Assembly (NCBI GenBank): GCA_029265995.1
Contig: JAJUFM010000003.1
Location: 1 to 64,000, forward strand
DNA: 64,000 bases
Direction: 5' to 3'
Source: Rhodospirillaceae bacterium
GTDB lineage: Bacteria; Pseudomonadota; Alphaproteobacteria; Kiloniellales; DSM-21159
Shown here: positions 46,893 through 57,718 of the stretch, piece after piece
How positions within the stretch are numbered: the stretch's first letter is position 1
Layout of the letters: the number at the start of each line of letters is the position of its first letter
Program-made: the position numbers and the translations under genes
Notes under the pieces: model-generated
The model's input: only the letters and a program-made list of their open reading frames with translations
Told to the model about the DNA's origin: nothing
Databases searched by the model: none

Positions 46893-48461
46893 ATGACGAG
46901 CGAGAGAGAGTTGGCATTGAACGCGAAGGCCTGGCCCTTCGAGGAAGCACGAAAGCTTCTCGCTCGCCTTGATGGCAAAGTCCCTGAGAAGGGCTACGTC
47001 CTCTTCGAGACGGGCTATGGCCCCTCGGGTCTGCCTCATATCGGAACCTTTGGCGAGGTCGTGCGGACGACCATGGTGCGCCATGCCTTCGAAACGATGT
47101 CGGATATCCCGACCCGCCTCTTTTGCTTCTCCGACGATATGGACGGTCTGCGCAAGGTGCCGGACAACGTTCCCAATCAGGAGATGCTGCGCGAGCACTT
47201 AGGCAAGCCGCTGACGGCGGTGCCTGATCCCTTCGGCGAATATGAGTCCTTTGGACATCACAACAACGCTCGCTTGCGGCAATTCCTGGACTCCTTTGGC
47301 TTCGAGTACCAATTCCACTCTTCGACAGAATGGTACCGTTCCGGCGGCTTCGATCAAATGTTGCTGAGGGTGCTTCGCAACTACGACGCCGTGATGGACG
47401 TTATGTTGCCGACCCTGAGGGAGGAGCGTCAGCAGACCTACAGTCCCTTCCTGCCCGTTTCTCCGCAAACAGGTCAGGTGCTCCAGGTTCCGATTCTGGC
47501 GCACGATCCCGAAGCCGGAACGATTGTTTTCGAGGATGTCGATGGCAGCCGCACCGAGCTCCCGGTGACGGGCGGCAACTGTAAGCTTCAGTGGAAACCC
47601 GATTGGGGCATGCGCTGGGCGGCGCTTGGCGTCGACTACGAAATGAGCGGCAAGGATCTCATTCCGTCGGTACAGCTCGCCTCGAAGATCTGCCGCATTC
47701 TTGGGGCACGACCACCAGAGGGATTCAACTATGAGCTATTCCTGGACGAGAAGGGGCAAAAGATCTCGAAGTCCAAGGGGAACGGCCTTTCGGTAGAGGA
47801 ATGGCTGGCCTATGCACCGCCGGAAAGCCTCTCCCTCTTCATGTTTCAGAAGCCGCGCACCGCAAAGCGCCTCTACTTCGACGTCATCCCTCGCACAGTG
47901 GATGACTACCTGACCTTCCTCTCGAAGTTTCCTGAGGAAGAGGCGGCGAAGAAGCTCGAAAATCCTGCGTGGCACATTCACGAAGGCAAGCCGCCAGCTC
48001 AGGTTCCCCCGATTACCTTCTCGCTTCTGCTCAACCTTGTCGGCACGGTGAATGCTGACGAGCCATCTGTCATCTGGGGCTACATCAGCAGCTATGCACC
48101 TGGGGCATCGGCGGAAAGCGATCCGCTCCTGGACCGCATGGTGTCGCACGCGATTGCCTACTATCGCGATTTTGTGAAGCCCACCAAGCGGTACCGCGCG
48201 CCAGAGGAGATGGAACGTCGCGCCCTGGAAGAACTGCTGCAGGAACTGGGGAAATTGCCCGCCGACAGCGACGCGGAGACGATCCAAAACCAGGTCTACG
48301 AGGTCGGCAAACGTCACCCCTTCCCGAGCCTGCGCGACTGGTTCAAGGCGTGCTACGAGATCCTGCTCGGCCAGGAGCAGGGCCCGCGCCTCGGCTCCTT
48401 CTTCGCTCTCTACGGGCTGGAAAACTCCAAAGCCCTTATCAAAGAGGCACTGGCCCGATAA
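46893..48461 (+). CDS. lysK: Class I lysyl-tRNA synthetase
   Basis: [30 protein letters not shown]...[23 protein letters not shown] (KMSKS-like). Confidence 0.96.
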   Translation: MTSERELALNAKAWPFEEARKLLARLDGKVPEKGYVLFETGYGPSGLPHIGTFGEVVRTTMVRHAFETMSDIPTRLFCFSDDMDGLRKVPDNVPNQEMLREHLGKPLTAVPDPFGEYESFGHHNNARLRQFLDSFGFEYQFHSSTEWYRSGGFDQMLLRVLRNYDAVMDVMLPTLREERQQTYSPFLPVSPQTGQVLQVPILAHDPEAGTIVFEDVDGSRTELPVTGGNCKLQWKPDWGMRWAALGVDYEMSGKDLIPSVQLASKICRILGARPPEGFNYELFLDEKGQKISKSKGNGLSVEEWLAYAPPESLSLFMFQKPRTAKRLYFDVIPRTVDDYLTFLSKFPEEEAAKKLENPAWHIHEGKPPAQVPPITFSLLLNLVGTVNADEPSVIWGYISSYAPGASAESDPLLDRMVSHAIAYYRDFVKPTKRYRAPEEMERRALEELLQELGKLPADSDAETIQNQVYEVGKRHPFPSLRDWFKACYEILLGQEQGPRLGSFFALYGLENSKALIKEALAR

Positions 48462-48479
48462 ACGACAGTAAACTGTGCC

Positions 48480-49862
48480 TCAGCGAAACCGGAAGTCCTC
48501 GGCAATGATCCTGTCGCGGGAAAGGCCGAGGCTCTGGAACTGGCGCCGCATGTCTTCAACGAATGCGGGCGTTCCACACAGCATGACCGCGTAGTCGTCC
48601 AGGGGCGCGACCGCTTCCATGACCTGGGCAGCCGTCAGGCGGCCGCGAGAGGAACTGTCCCAGAGCTCATAATCGACATAGGAATCAGCCTCCTCCACGC
48701 TCTGCCGCAACTCCGCATCGTAGGGGGCAGCCCCTTCGTTACGCACCACGTACCAGAGCCATATTCGGCGGAAGTCGTTGTTCGTCGCTTCGAAGCGGAG
48801 CATGGCCAGGAAGGGCGTGATGCCGATGCCCGCACCAATGCACACGAGGCGTCGATAGCCTGCATAGCGATGCGGGGTAAAACCGCCGAAGGGTCCGAAA
48901 ACCTCGACGGGTTCGCCTGGCTCAAGGTTCGTGAGGCGTCGGGTGAAATCTCCAGCCATCCGAACCGAAAGCCGCAGGTCACGCTCTGTCGGAGAGGAGG
49001 AGATTGAAAAGGGATGCAGTTCCCACCCTTTTCGATCCTGACCCGGTCGATTGACGAACACGAAGGTGCCCGGCTCGTGAAGTACGCGCCGGTCCACCGG
49101 CCGCAGACTGATATCCAGTGTATCGTCCTCCAGTTGGGTCAAGGACTGAAGGCTGTAGTTGAAGCGTGGTGCGACCCAACGATAGAGCAGCGCCCGGTAG
49201 ATCCAGGCTCCTAGCCCAACCAGCAGCAGAAACCACATCCAAAAGCGAAGTGGCTCATAGGCTGCGATGGTCGTGCCCTCCTCCAAAAAGCTGAGACCTG
49301 CGCCAATAAGGAAAATCGGCCCGATCAGAGTGTGGAGGGAAAGCCAGCCTTCGTAGCTCAACCATTTGGCATAGGCGAGGCCGGTCCAGATCAAGAGGGC
49401 GATCAAGGCCAGAGATTCAGCGGTTGCCGCATCCGCCGACCAGAAGGGAATGAGGAGGTCACCGACGGAGCCGCCCGCCTCCATCACCACCGGTACCAGC
49501 AGAATGACATGAACGACGACGGCACCTACCGCCAGCGGCGCAAGCTGACGATGCAAACGAATGGCGCGATCCAGACCCCCGAAAAGCGGCTCGATCATCC
49601 GACTGCGGGCGGTGGCAAGCAGGATGATGGCCATGAGCGCGACGCCCCACACGGACAGCAGCAAACTTGGCCCCATCCAAGGCCAGAAGGCGTGAGCATG
49701 CGCCACCTCCTCGCGACCCAAGAACCATAGCAGGGTCGTGATGCCCAGCACGGCCAAAACCAGCCGCCATCCCGGAGAGACTGAAGCTAATCCAAAACCC
49801 TTGCCTCTTGCCGGAGCCACCGGCATCGGAAAGGTCGGCGGCGACTTTTCGGTCGTGGCCAC
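48480..49862 (-). CDS. Ferric reductase-like transmembrane protein with FAD/NAD-binding domain
   Basis: Multiple TM helices; GTFVFVNRPGQDRKGWELHPFSISSSPTERDLRLSVRMAGDFTRRL...YRRLVCIGAGIGITPFLAMLRFE...VMLCGTPAFVEDMRRQF. Confidence 0.88.
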   Translation of the reverse strand: MATTEKSPPTFPMPVAPARGKGFGLASVSPGWRLVLAVLGITTLLWFLGREEVAHAHAFWPWMGPSLLLSVWGVALMAIILLATARSRMIEPLFGGLDRAIRLHRQLAPLAVGAVVVHVILLVPVVMEAGGSVGDLLIPFWSADAATAESLALIALLIWTGLAYAKWLSYEGWLSLHTLIGPIFLIGAGLSFLEEGTTIAAYEPLRFWMWFLLLVGLGAWIYRALLYRWVAPRFNYSLQSLTQLEDDTLDISLRPVDRRVLHEPGTFVFVNRPGQDRKGWELHPFSISSSPTERDLRLSVRMAGDFTRRLTNLEPGEPVEVFGPFGGFTPHRYAGYRRLVCIGAGIGITPFLAMLRFEATNNDFRRIWLWYVVRNEGAAPYDAELRQSVEEADSYVDYELWDSSSRGRLTAAQVMEAVAPLDDYAVMLCGTPAFVEDMRRQFQSLGLSRDRIIAEDFRFR

Positions 49863-50146
49863 AGGGCGATCCTCCCATCCAAATTTCTTCTTCGGCTACA
49901 GCCTCGCAGTTTCGAAATCGTCCATTCGCTGCGTAAGCTGACTTGTGCCGGCAGGGCATTGAAAGACTCGTGACCACCGCCGCCGATTCTCGCTTAGATT
50001 GAATTCTATTACGGCGAGCTACGGGCTCTCACAAGCCAATTCGCTTCTGGCATTCGATGCGATTCGATCTGCCCCGACCTCCGGCCAGATCAACTTCAAT
50101 TAAACTCGATCGAGCCAGGAGACCAGGCTTGCCGGTCGGTAGAGGA

Positions 50147-51532
50147 TCAGCCGGGTAGTTCTTCTGGAAGACCAACCTTTTGCAAGGCCTGCCGTTGGCG
50201 CTCCGCCAAGCGCGCGGTGTCGAAGTCGGCAATGAGATCATGGAAAAGCTGGTACCAGTTGATCTCAGCCTTCAGATGCATAAAGACTGCGCCCAATCCG
50301 ATCGCAGCGCGATCCATCAGCACGAATTCCCGGGGCGGTTTGATGCCGCCCAGGCGACGCAATTCCTTGTGAACCCGACTGATCGCTTCCGCCCCAGCGG
50401 CGCCGCCAGATCCCTCGAGGATGGGTTGTTCTCGATCTTCCAGCAGAGGACCGTAGACGAAGCGTGCCCAGATGTTGAGGGCATCCACCAGCTCCGGATT
50501 GGAAGCCGCCAGCTCGAAGCCCCAGATCCGATAAGCGTGAATGGCAAGATCACGATCATCGTCGCGAATAGCCCGATAGAGCTCGATCACCCCCTGCACG
50601 AAATCCGGCCGGAAGACGCGGATACAACCGAAATCCAGCAGATTGATCGAAGCGTCATCATTTACCGTGTAGTTGCCGAGATGCGGATCTCCATGGATGA
50701 CGCCGTAGTAGTAGAAGGGTGTGTACCAGGCGCGAAACATGTTGTAGGCGACCTGATTGCGGAGCTGCTGGTCGGGGTGCTTCGCGATGTAGTCCAGCAG
50801 CCGCTGCCCCTCCAACCACGTCATGGTCAGAAGCCGAGGTGTTGTCAGCTCGAGAAGCGGCTCGGGTACGTGAACCGCCGGCTCCTCCGCCAGCATGTGG
50901 CGGTAAAGGAGCATGTGACGAGCCTCGCGCTCGTAATCGAGCTCTTCCGTCAGGCGCTCGGTCAGCTCCTTGTAAATATCGGATGTATCGATGGCTGGAT
51001 CGTAGCGACGATAAGCGGCAAAGGCCCAGCGAAGTTGCTGGACATCCGCCGCCACGGCGGAAGCCATATCCGGATACTGCAGCTTGACGGCGAGCTGGCG
51101 CCCATCCAGTTCCGCACGATGAACCTGCCCTAATGAGGCCGCCGCCGCGGCCTCTCGTTCGAAGCGGTCAAAGCGCTTCTCCCAGCCTGGCCCCAATTCC
51201 GTGCGCATCCGTCGCCTCACGAAAGGCCACCCCATGGGAGGCGCATTCGACTGCAATTGGCGTAGCTCCTCGGCGTATTCGCGCGGCAGCGCGTCGGGGA
51301 TCGAAGCGAGGATCTGCGCCGCCTTCATGAGCGGCCCCTTCAGCCCTCCGAGGGCGGCCTTGAGATCGGCCGAGTGTCTTCCCCGGTCGAGCTTCCGGCC
51401 GAGAACCCTTGCGCTGGCCAGCTGCGCCGCCAGAACCCCTACTTCACTTCCTACTTTAGCATAGCGACGCAACCGCCCGCCAAAACGAGCACCTTCGTCG
51501 TGAAAGACCTTCTCATCATCTTGATTTGCCAT
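50147..51532 (-). CDS. ABC1/AarF/UbiB family kinase-like protein
   Basis: GPLMKAAQILASIPDALPREYAEELRQLQSNAPPMGWPFVRRRM...AAAASLGQVHRAELDGRQLAVKLQYPDM...GVIHGDPHLGNYTVNDDASINLLDFG. Confidence 0.93.
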   Translation of the reverse strand: MANQDDEKVFHDEGARFGGRLRRYAKVGSEVGVLAAQLASARVLGRKLDRGRHSADLKAALGGLKGPLMKAAQILASIPDALPREYAEELRQLQSNAPPMGWPFVRRRMRTELGPGWEKRFDRFEREAAAAASLGQVHRAELDGRQLAVKLQYPDMASAVAADVQQLRWAFAAYRRYDPAIDTSDIYKELTERLTEELDYEREARHMLLYRHMLAEEPAVHVPEPLLELTTPRLLTMTWLEGQRLLDYIAKHPDQQLRNQVAYNMFRAWYTPFYYYGVIHGDPHLGNYTVNDDASINLLDFGCIRVFRPDFVQGVIELYRAIRDDDRDLAIHAYRIWGFELAASNPELVDALNIWARFVYGPLLEDREQPILEGSGGAAGAEAISRVHKELRRLGGIKPPREFVLMDRAAIGLGAVFMHLKAEINWYQLFHDLIADFDTARLAERQRQALQKVGLPEELPG

Positions 51533-51634
51533 GGCAAACAGATTGGCCCTCGGAAGGCGCAAGTCCAGCGCTACTCCTTGGCGCTCCGGACTCGCGCAGG
51601 CGCTCTGACACTTGGCGGTGCGGAATTCCGACGA

Positions 51635-53452
51635 TTACGCTCTGGAATCAAGTTCCTCCAGCTCATCGATCATGCCTTCCACAACCGCAAGCCCCCGGCG
51701 CCAGAAGGCCGGATCAGATGCGTCCAGTCCGAAAGGCGCCAGGAGTTCCTTGTGTCGCTTGCTGCCTCCTGCCCTCAGCAAATCAAGATAGCGATCCGCA
51801 AAACCCTCATGCGCCTGTTCGTAGACAGCGTAGAGGGAATTGACCAGGCAATCGCCGAAGGCATAGGCGTAGACGTAAAAGGGCACGTGGATGAAATGCG
51901 GCACATAAGACCAATAGATCGCATAGTCGGGATCAAGATCGAACGCCGGGCCCAGTGCTTCTCGTTGCGTCTCCATCCAGTGGTGGCCTAGCTGCTCTGG
52001 CAGCAGTTCTCCCTCGCGGCGCTCCGCATGAACCCGTGTTTCGAACCGGTGGAAGGCGATTTGGCGAACCACGGTGTTCAGCATGTCTTCGACCTTCCCG
52101 GCAAGCATGACCCGACGCCGTACAGGATCAGTCGTCTGAGCCAGGACGGCCCTGAAGGTCAGCATCTCGCCAAAGACACTCGCCGTCTCGGCCAAAGTGA
52201 GCGGCGTACTTGCCAGCAGCAGTCCTTGTTGCTGGCCGGCCAGAACCTGGTGCACGCCATGCCCCAGCTCATGGGCCAGTGTCATGACATCACGAACGCG
52301 GCCTTGATAGTTCAGCAGCAGATAAGGGTGCGCCGATGGCACCGTGGGGTGCGCAAAGGCGCCGGAAGTCTTCCCCGGACGCACCGGCGCGTCGATCCAC
52401 GGCTTCTCGAAGAAGCGCCGCCCAACGCTCGCCAGTTCGGGCGAGAAGGCAGCATAGGCTTGCAGAACCGTGTCCCGGGCCTCCTCCCAAGGGATGCGGC
52501 GATCATCGCTTTCCGGGAGTGGTGCATTGCGATCCCAGTGGGCAAGCTTATCCAGCCCCAGCCATCTGGCCTTTAGCCGGTAGTAGCGGTGGGAGAGCTG
52601 TGGGTAAGCATCCACCACGGCCTCGACCAGAGCATCCACCACCTCGTCCTCAACAAGGTTGGCGAGGTTTCGGGAGGATACGGGGCGCTCGAAGCCCCGC
52701 CACCCATCCTCCAAGGCCTTATCTCGCGCCAGGGTATTGGTGATGAGAGCAAAAAGGCGCTCATGTTGCTTGAGCCCCGCGCCAAAGCTACGCGCTGCGC
52801 TTTCCCGCAAGCTGCGATCAGGCTCGGTCAGCTTGTCCAGTATCTCGGTCTCAGACAGCTTCTCGCCGTCCAAGTCGAAGCGCAGGCTGCTCATGGTCTC
52901 GTCAAACAAGCGGGTCCAGGCAGCGCGCCCAGTCACCTGCTTCTCGTGGAGCACGCGCTCGACCGAATCCTCCAGCTGATAAGGACGCCAGGCGCGCTGA
53001 TCGCGCAACCACGGCTCCCAACGTAAAAGCGCCGGTTCCGCCAGCTTATCCTTCAGGACAGACTCATCGATCCGATTTATCTCGAGGGTGAAGAACAGCA
53101 GCAGGCTGGAGATGCCTGTCACCTTCTCTTGCATGGCTTGATAGAATCGACCGATGTTCGCGTCGCTCATGTCGGCAGAGTAGAGCAGCTGAGCGTAGGA
53201 TATGACGCGCCCCAAACACTCTTGCAGCCGCTCGTAGTCAGTTATTGCCTGCGCCAAGGCAGCTCCATCGCTAGAGGCGAGCCTGCCTTGCCACTGCTCG
53301 GCGAAGCGTCGCGCTTCCGCTTCCACGTCGCCCAGGTCGCGCTTCAACTCGGGCGCATCCGGTGACGTGTAGAGGTCGGAAAGATCCCACTCCGGAAGCT
53401 TTCCCAAATTGGTCGCGACGTCTGACGAGTGGATAGCGGCAGGGTTTGTCAT
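51635..53452 (-). CDS. pepF: M3 family oligoendopeptidase F
   Basis: WDLSDLYTSPDAPELKRDL...VMTLAHELGHGVHQVLAGQQQGLLLASTPLTLAETASVFGEML. Confidence 0.94.
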   Translation of the reverse strand: MTNPAAIHSSDVATNLGKLPEWDLSDLYTSPDAPELKRDLGDVEAEARRFAEQWQGRLASSDGAALAQAITDYERLQECLGRVISYAQLLYSADMSDANIGRFYQAMQEKVTGISSLLLFFTLEINRIDESVLKDKLAEPALLRWEPWLRDQRAWRPYQLEDSVERVLHEKQVTGRAAWTRLFDETMSSLRFDLDGEKLSETEILDKLTEPDRSLRESAARSFGAGLKQHERLFALITNTLARDKALEDGWRGFERPVSSRNLANLVEDEVVDALVEAVVDAYPQLSHRYYRLKARWLGLDKLAHWDRNAPLPESDDRRIPWEEARDTVLQAYAAFSPELASVGRRFFEKPWIDAPVRPGKTSGAFAHPTVPSAHPYLLLNYQGRVRDVMTLAHELGHGVHQVLAGQQQGLLLASTPLTLAETASVFGEMLTFRAVLAQTTDPVRRRVMLAGKVEDMLNTVVRQIAFHRFETRVHAERREGELLPEQLGHHWMETQREALGPAFDLDPDYAIYWSYVPHFIHVPFYVYAYAFGDCLVNSLYAVYEQAHEGFADRYLDLLRAGGSKRHKELLAPFGLDASDPAFWRRGLAVVEGMIDELEELDSRA

Positions 53453-53560
53453 GTTGCTCCGGTCGGCTTGGCGTTCACAAAAGGTCTCTGGCATATAGGC
53501 CAGAGGCGTTTCAGCGCCAAGGCTAGCCAGTTCAGCGGACAGCCCGTGAAAGGGGAGCAG

Positions 53561-55354
53561 ATGGATTATCAACGAGCGACGAGCCTGCCGCAGATCTTGT
53601 TCAAGCAAGCTCAAAAGCTCGGCGACCAACCCTTTCTCTGGGCGAAGGATGAAGGTGAGTATCGCCCCTGGTCCTGGTCAAAGATTAAGCGCCATGTGAT
53701 CTGCCTGGCGAACGCGCTGATCCGGCTCGGTGTTAGCCCCGGAGATCGGGTTCTTCTGGTATCGGAGAACCGGCCTGAGTGGTTCATTGCGGACTTTGCC
53801 ATCATGACGCTGGGTGCCATTACGGTACCGGCCTACACCACGAACCGCGCCCGCGACCATCTGCACCTGCTGGAAGATTCAGGAGCTTGCGCGGCGATCG
53901 TTTCCAATCAGCAACTCGCGAAGCCCCTCTGTGAAGCGCTGCAACAAGCGCCCGATTGCCGACACCTCATCACGATTGAAGAGTTCGAAGAGGTAGGCGC
54001 AGGACCTTCGGCCGAGGTGCACGCTTGGCAAAAGCTGACGGAAGAAGGCGATGAGGACGCTACCGAGATCGAACGACGTGTAACCTCGATCCGCCGCGAA
54101 GATGTGGCGTGCCTGATCTACACCTCGGGGACGGGCGGCGCCCCAAAGGGCGTCATGTTAAGCCACGGCAACATCCTGGCCAACTGCCTCTCCGCCTATG
54201 ATCTGCTGGAAGAGTATGGTCTTGGCCATGAAATCTTCCTGTCCTTCCTACCGCTGTCTCACTCCTACGAACACACCGCCGGCCACGTCTTCCCCATGAC
54301 GATCGGGGCGGAAATCTACTACGCTGAGGGGGTGGAGGCATTGCTGCCCAACCTTGCAGAAGTGCGCCCGACGATCATGACGGCCGTACCACGGCTCTAT
54401 GAGGCCATGTATCAGCGCATCAAGCGAGGCCTTAGGAAGGAACCGAGCTACAAGCAGAAGATTTTTGCCGACGCAGAGCGGCTTGGGCGAAAACGCTATG
54501 CGGATCCCAAGGGTCTTTCCCTTTGGGAAAGGCTATACGACCCGATTCTCGAGAGACTGGTCCGGGACAAGGTGCGCGCACGCTTTGGCGGCCGCCTCAA
54601 GGCCATGATCTCTGGCGGCGCTGCGCTCAATCCGGAAGTGGGCCTCTTCTTCCACGCCTTGGGCTTGCGCATCCTCCAAGGCTACGGTCAGACGGAATCA
54701 TCTCCGGTGATCAGTGCCAACCGTCCTCACAAGATCAAGATTCACACCGTCGGCCCGCCCTTGAAGGGAGTAGAGGTCAAGCTAGCGGATGACGGTGAGC
54801 TGCTGGTTCGCGGCGAGCTCGTGATGCGCGGCTATTGGAACAACCCGGAAGCCACAGAGGCTGCCATTCGGAATGGCTGGCTGCACACCGGCGATATCGC
54901 CTCTATCGATGAGGATGGCTACATCACCATATCCGATCGCAAGAAGGACATCATCGTCCTGTCCGGCGGAGATAACGTTTCCCCTGCGCGGGTTGAAGCC
55001 TTCCTGACCTTGCAACCGGAAATCGCGCAAGCAATCGTCCTCGGCGATTCTCATCCACACCTCGTGGCTCTTCTGGTACCGGATGAAGCGTGGCTGCGCG
55101 ACTGGGCGCGGGTTGCCGGAAAGCCCACGGACATCGGGAGATTGAGCGAAGACGCGGGCCTGCGCGCGGCGATCGGTGAAGCCGTCGAACGGGTCAATCG
55201 CAGCCTCTCCACGATCGAGCGGGTTCGCCGTTTCCTTCTATTGCCAGAGCCCTTTTCCGTGGCCAACGGCATGATGACTCCGACTTTGAAAGTGCGTCGT
55301 CATGCGGTTAAGGCCACCTACGGACCCGAAGTGGAGGCCCTCTTCCGCAGGTAG
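53561..55354 (+). CDS. AMP-dependent long-chain acyl-CoA synthetase
   Basis: LIYTSGTGGAPKGVMLSHGNILANC...LSFLPLSHSYEHTAGHVFPM...GYGQTESSPVISANRP...GWLHTGDIASIDEDGYITISDRKKDIIVLSGGDNVSP. Confidence 0.94.
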   Translation: MDYQRATSLPQILFKQAQKLGDQPFLWAKDEGEYRPWSWSKIKRHVICLANALIRLGVSPGDRVLLVSENRPEWFIADFAIMTLGAITVPAYTTNRARDHLHLLEDSGACAAIVSNQQLAKPLCEALQQAPDCRHLITIEEFEEVGAGPSAEVHAWQKLTEEGDEDATEIERRVTSIRREDVACLIYTSGTGGAPKGVMLSHGNILANCLSAYDLLEEYGLGHEIFLSFLPLSHSYEHTAGHVFPMTIGAEIYYAEGVEALLPNLAEVRPTIMTAVPRLYEAMYQRIKRGLRKEPSYKQKIFADAERLGRKRYADPKGLSLWERLYDPILERLVRDKVRARFGGRLKAMISGGAALNPEVGLFFHALGLRILQGYGQTESSPVISANRPHKIKIHTVGPPLKGVEVKLADDGELLVRGELVMRGYWNNPEATEAAIRNGWLHTGDIASIDEDGYITISDRKKDIIVLSGGDNVSPARVEAFLTLQPEIAQAIVLGDSHPHLVALLVPDEAWLRDWARVAGKPTDIGRLSEDAGLRAAIGEAVERVNRSLSTIERVRRFLLLPEPFSVANGMMTPTLKVRRHAVKATYGPEVEALFRR

Positions 55355-55528
55355 TCCAGCGCCCAGCACATCTAATTTTACGTGCTGCCCCCTTCTCCTC
55401 CGGATGGGGACCAACAACGGCTTCCCACTTTCGACAAGCTTCCTGTATTGTTTCTACATAAGCTGCCGCTAAGGCCTCAATAGGGGGTTTGGGCACGCGC
55501 TGCACGAAAGAACGAAAGGGGAGACTTC

Positions 55529-56560
55529 ATGGTAAACTCGCTGCGGAGCGGCCTTGTCCGCTCCTCTCTTTTAGGTGGTTTTGTCGCCGCCTTCGCTACC
55601 GCATCAGTAGCACATGCCGATTCCATCACCGTCTACACCTCTTATGAAGAGGATGAGCTGTCGGCGTTTCTGGAGCGTATGGAAGATACCCTTCCGGACC
55701 TGGAGGTGAACGTGCTCCGTCTCTCCACCGGAGACCTCCACGCGCGCATGCTGGCGGAGGCTGACAATCCACAGCATGACGTCATCTGGGGGTGGGCGCT
55801 TACCTCAATGGTCGACCCACGTATTCTCGACATGCTGGAGCCTTACGCGCCGAAAAACATCGACCGCGTGCCGGAACGCTTCAGAGACCCTGAGGAACGC
55901 TGGTTCGCCGTGACAGGCTACATGGGTGCATTCTGCGTCAACAATGACGTTCTTGAAGGCAAAGGGCTTCCCATGCCCAGCTCCTGGGAGGATTTGCTGG
56001 ATCCCGTCTATGAAGGCGAGATCGTCATGCCGAACCCGGCGAGTTCCGGCACAGGTTACTTGCAGATCGCATCACTTCTTCAGATGAAGGGTGAAGAGGA
56101 AGGCTGGGAGTTCCTGCGCGCCCTCGACAAGAACATGGCGCAGTACATCAAGAGCGGGTCGCGCCCGTGTAACGTCGCCAGCCAGGGCGAGTACGCGATC
56201 GGTTCGTCCTTTGCCTTGCGCGCCATCAAAAACATCAACGAGGGCTATCCCATCACCATGGTGATTCCGGCTGAAGGCGCGGGTAATGAGCTGGAAGCCA
56301 ATGCCCTGATGGCGAGCTCTGAGAACAAGGAAGCGGCCAAGCGCTTTCTCGATTGGACGCTCAGCGACGCGGCCGTAGAGGAATACTACACCTGGAAGGA
56401 GATCGTAACCGTCTCCGGTGGCCAGATTCCCCAAAGCTTCCTCGACGCGGGCCTTCCAGAGGACATCAGCTCGGTCATGTATGACATGGACTTTTCCTGG
56501 TCTGCCGAGAACCGCGACCGCATCCTCGAACAGTGGCAGAGCGAGTTCGAGACCGAGTAA
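55529..56560 (+). CDS. ABC transporter substrate-binding protein (2-aminoethylphosphonate / Fe3+ type)
   Basis: Signal peptide; DSITVYTSYEEDELSAFLERMEDTLPDLEVNVLRLSTGDLHARMLAEADNPQHDVIWGWALTSM. Confidence 0.85.
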   Translation: MVNSLRSGLVRSSLLGGFVAAFATASVAHADSITVYTSYEEDELSAFLERMEDTLPDLEVNVLRLSTGDLHARMLAEADNPQHDVIWGWALTSMVDPRILDMLEPYAPKNIDRVPERFRDPEERWFAVTGYMGAFCVNNDVLEGKGLPMPSSWEDLLDPVYEGEIVMPNPASSGTGYLQIASLLQMKGEEEGWEFLRALDKNMAQYIKSGSRPCNVASQGEYAIGSSFALRAIKNINEGYPITMVIPAEGAGNELEANALMASSENKEAAKRFLDWTLSDAAVEEYYTWKEIVTVSGGQIPQSFLDAGLPEDISSVMYDMDFSWSAENRDRILEQWQSEFETE

Positions 56561-56662
56561 CAGCGCCGGCTAACCGGTCGCTTAAAGTGGCGGACGGACT
56601 CGCTGAAGCGGCGTTGCCTGGTCGGCGTCGTCCGCCACCTTCCAGATAAAGCGGAGCGTTAT

Positions 56663-57718
56663 ATGTCCCTGCGCATTCGCAGCGTGGTGAAGCAATTCGG
56701 TAATGTAACCGCCCTCAACCAGGTATCGCTCGACGTCGACGCGGGGGAATTCGTCTGCTTCCTCGGACCTTCAGGATGCGGCAAGACCACACTTCTGCGG
56801 GTGATTGCCGGCCTGGAACAGGCAGACGCCGGGGATGTGCTTCTCGACGACAGAAACTTGATCGATGTGCCGGCGCGTCTGCGGAATTTCGGCGTGGTGT
56901 TCCAATCCTACTCCCTCTTTCCCAACATGAGCGCCGCGCGCAACATCGCCTATGGCCTGGAATGTCGGCGCTGGGCGAAACAGCGCACGCAAGCGCGGGT
57001 TAAGGAAATGCTCGACCTGGTCGCGCTAAGGGATCAAGCGGAAAAGCTGCCCAGCCAGATGTCCGGCGGGCAGCAGCAGCGCATTGCGCTTGGGCGCGCC
57101 CTGGCCCCTGATCCTGAGGTCCTTCTGCTGGATGAACCTCTTTCCGCGCTGGATGCGAAGGTTCGAGAGGATCTCCGTCTAGAAATCCGCGCCCTCCAGC
57201 AGCGCCTCGGCATTACGACGATCATGGTTACTCATGATCAAGAAGAAGCCCTTACCATGGCGGATCGTATCGTCGTGATGAACGCCGGCCGAATTGAACA
57301 GGTAGGAACCGCTCAAGAGCTTTATCACGCTCCAACAAGCAGGTTCGTCGCCGAGTTCATTGGAAGGATGAACGTCATACCTGTGGAAGGCAGTGCCGAC
57401 GCGCTGCGATTTGCGGGTCGCCCAATCGAGCTCCCAGCTAAGGAACGCGAGGGAACCCCCGCGGTCCTTGGGCTGCGTCCCGAAGACGTGCTGGTACGCC
57501 ACGGAGATGAGTTTGTGGGCCAGTCGAACCTGCTGAAAGCGCGGGTGAGACAATCCCTATTCCTGGGGAATATCACCCAGCTGCTACTGGAAGTTTCGGA
57601 CAACGCGCCACCGCTTCTCGCCGAAGTTCATGCTGCCCACGCTTTCGCCCTTCAGAATGGTGCAACGTTGCAAATCGAGCTGCCACCGCACGCCCTGAAG
57701 GTGCTGGAATGGCGCTGA
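56663..57718 (+). CDS. ABC transporter ATP-binding protein (2-aminoethylphosphonate / Fe3+ type)
   Basis: FLGPSGCGKTTLLRVIAGL; MSGGQQQRIALGRALAPDPEVLLLDEPLSALDAKVREDLRLEIRALQQRLGITTIMVTHDQEEALTMADRI. Confidence 0.92.
   Translation: MSLRIRSVVKQFGNVTALNQVSLDVDAGEFVCFLGPSGCGKTTLLRVIAGLEQADAGDVLLDDRNLIDVPARLRNFGVVFQSYSLFPNMSAARNIAYGLECRRWAKQRTQARVKEMLDLVALRDQAEKLPSQMSGGQQQRIALGRALAPDPEVLLLDEPLSALDAKVREDLRLEIRALQQRLGITTIMVTHDQEEALTMADRIVVMNAGRIEQVGTAQELYHAPTSRFVAEFIGRMNVIPVEGSADALRFAGRPIELPAKEREGTPAVLGLRPEDVLVRHGDEFVGQSNLLKARVRQSLFLGNITQLLLEVSDNAPPLLAEVHAAHAFALQNGATLQIELPPHALKVLEWR

Noticed and set aside
50105-50114. CTCGATCGAG palindrome between the ferric-reductase-like and ABC1 genes
   Set aside because: Short self-complementary 10-mer expected by chance in GC-rich DNA; no supporting context.
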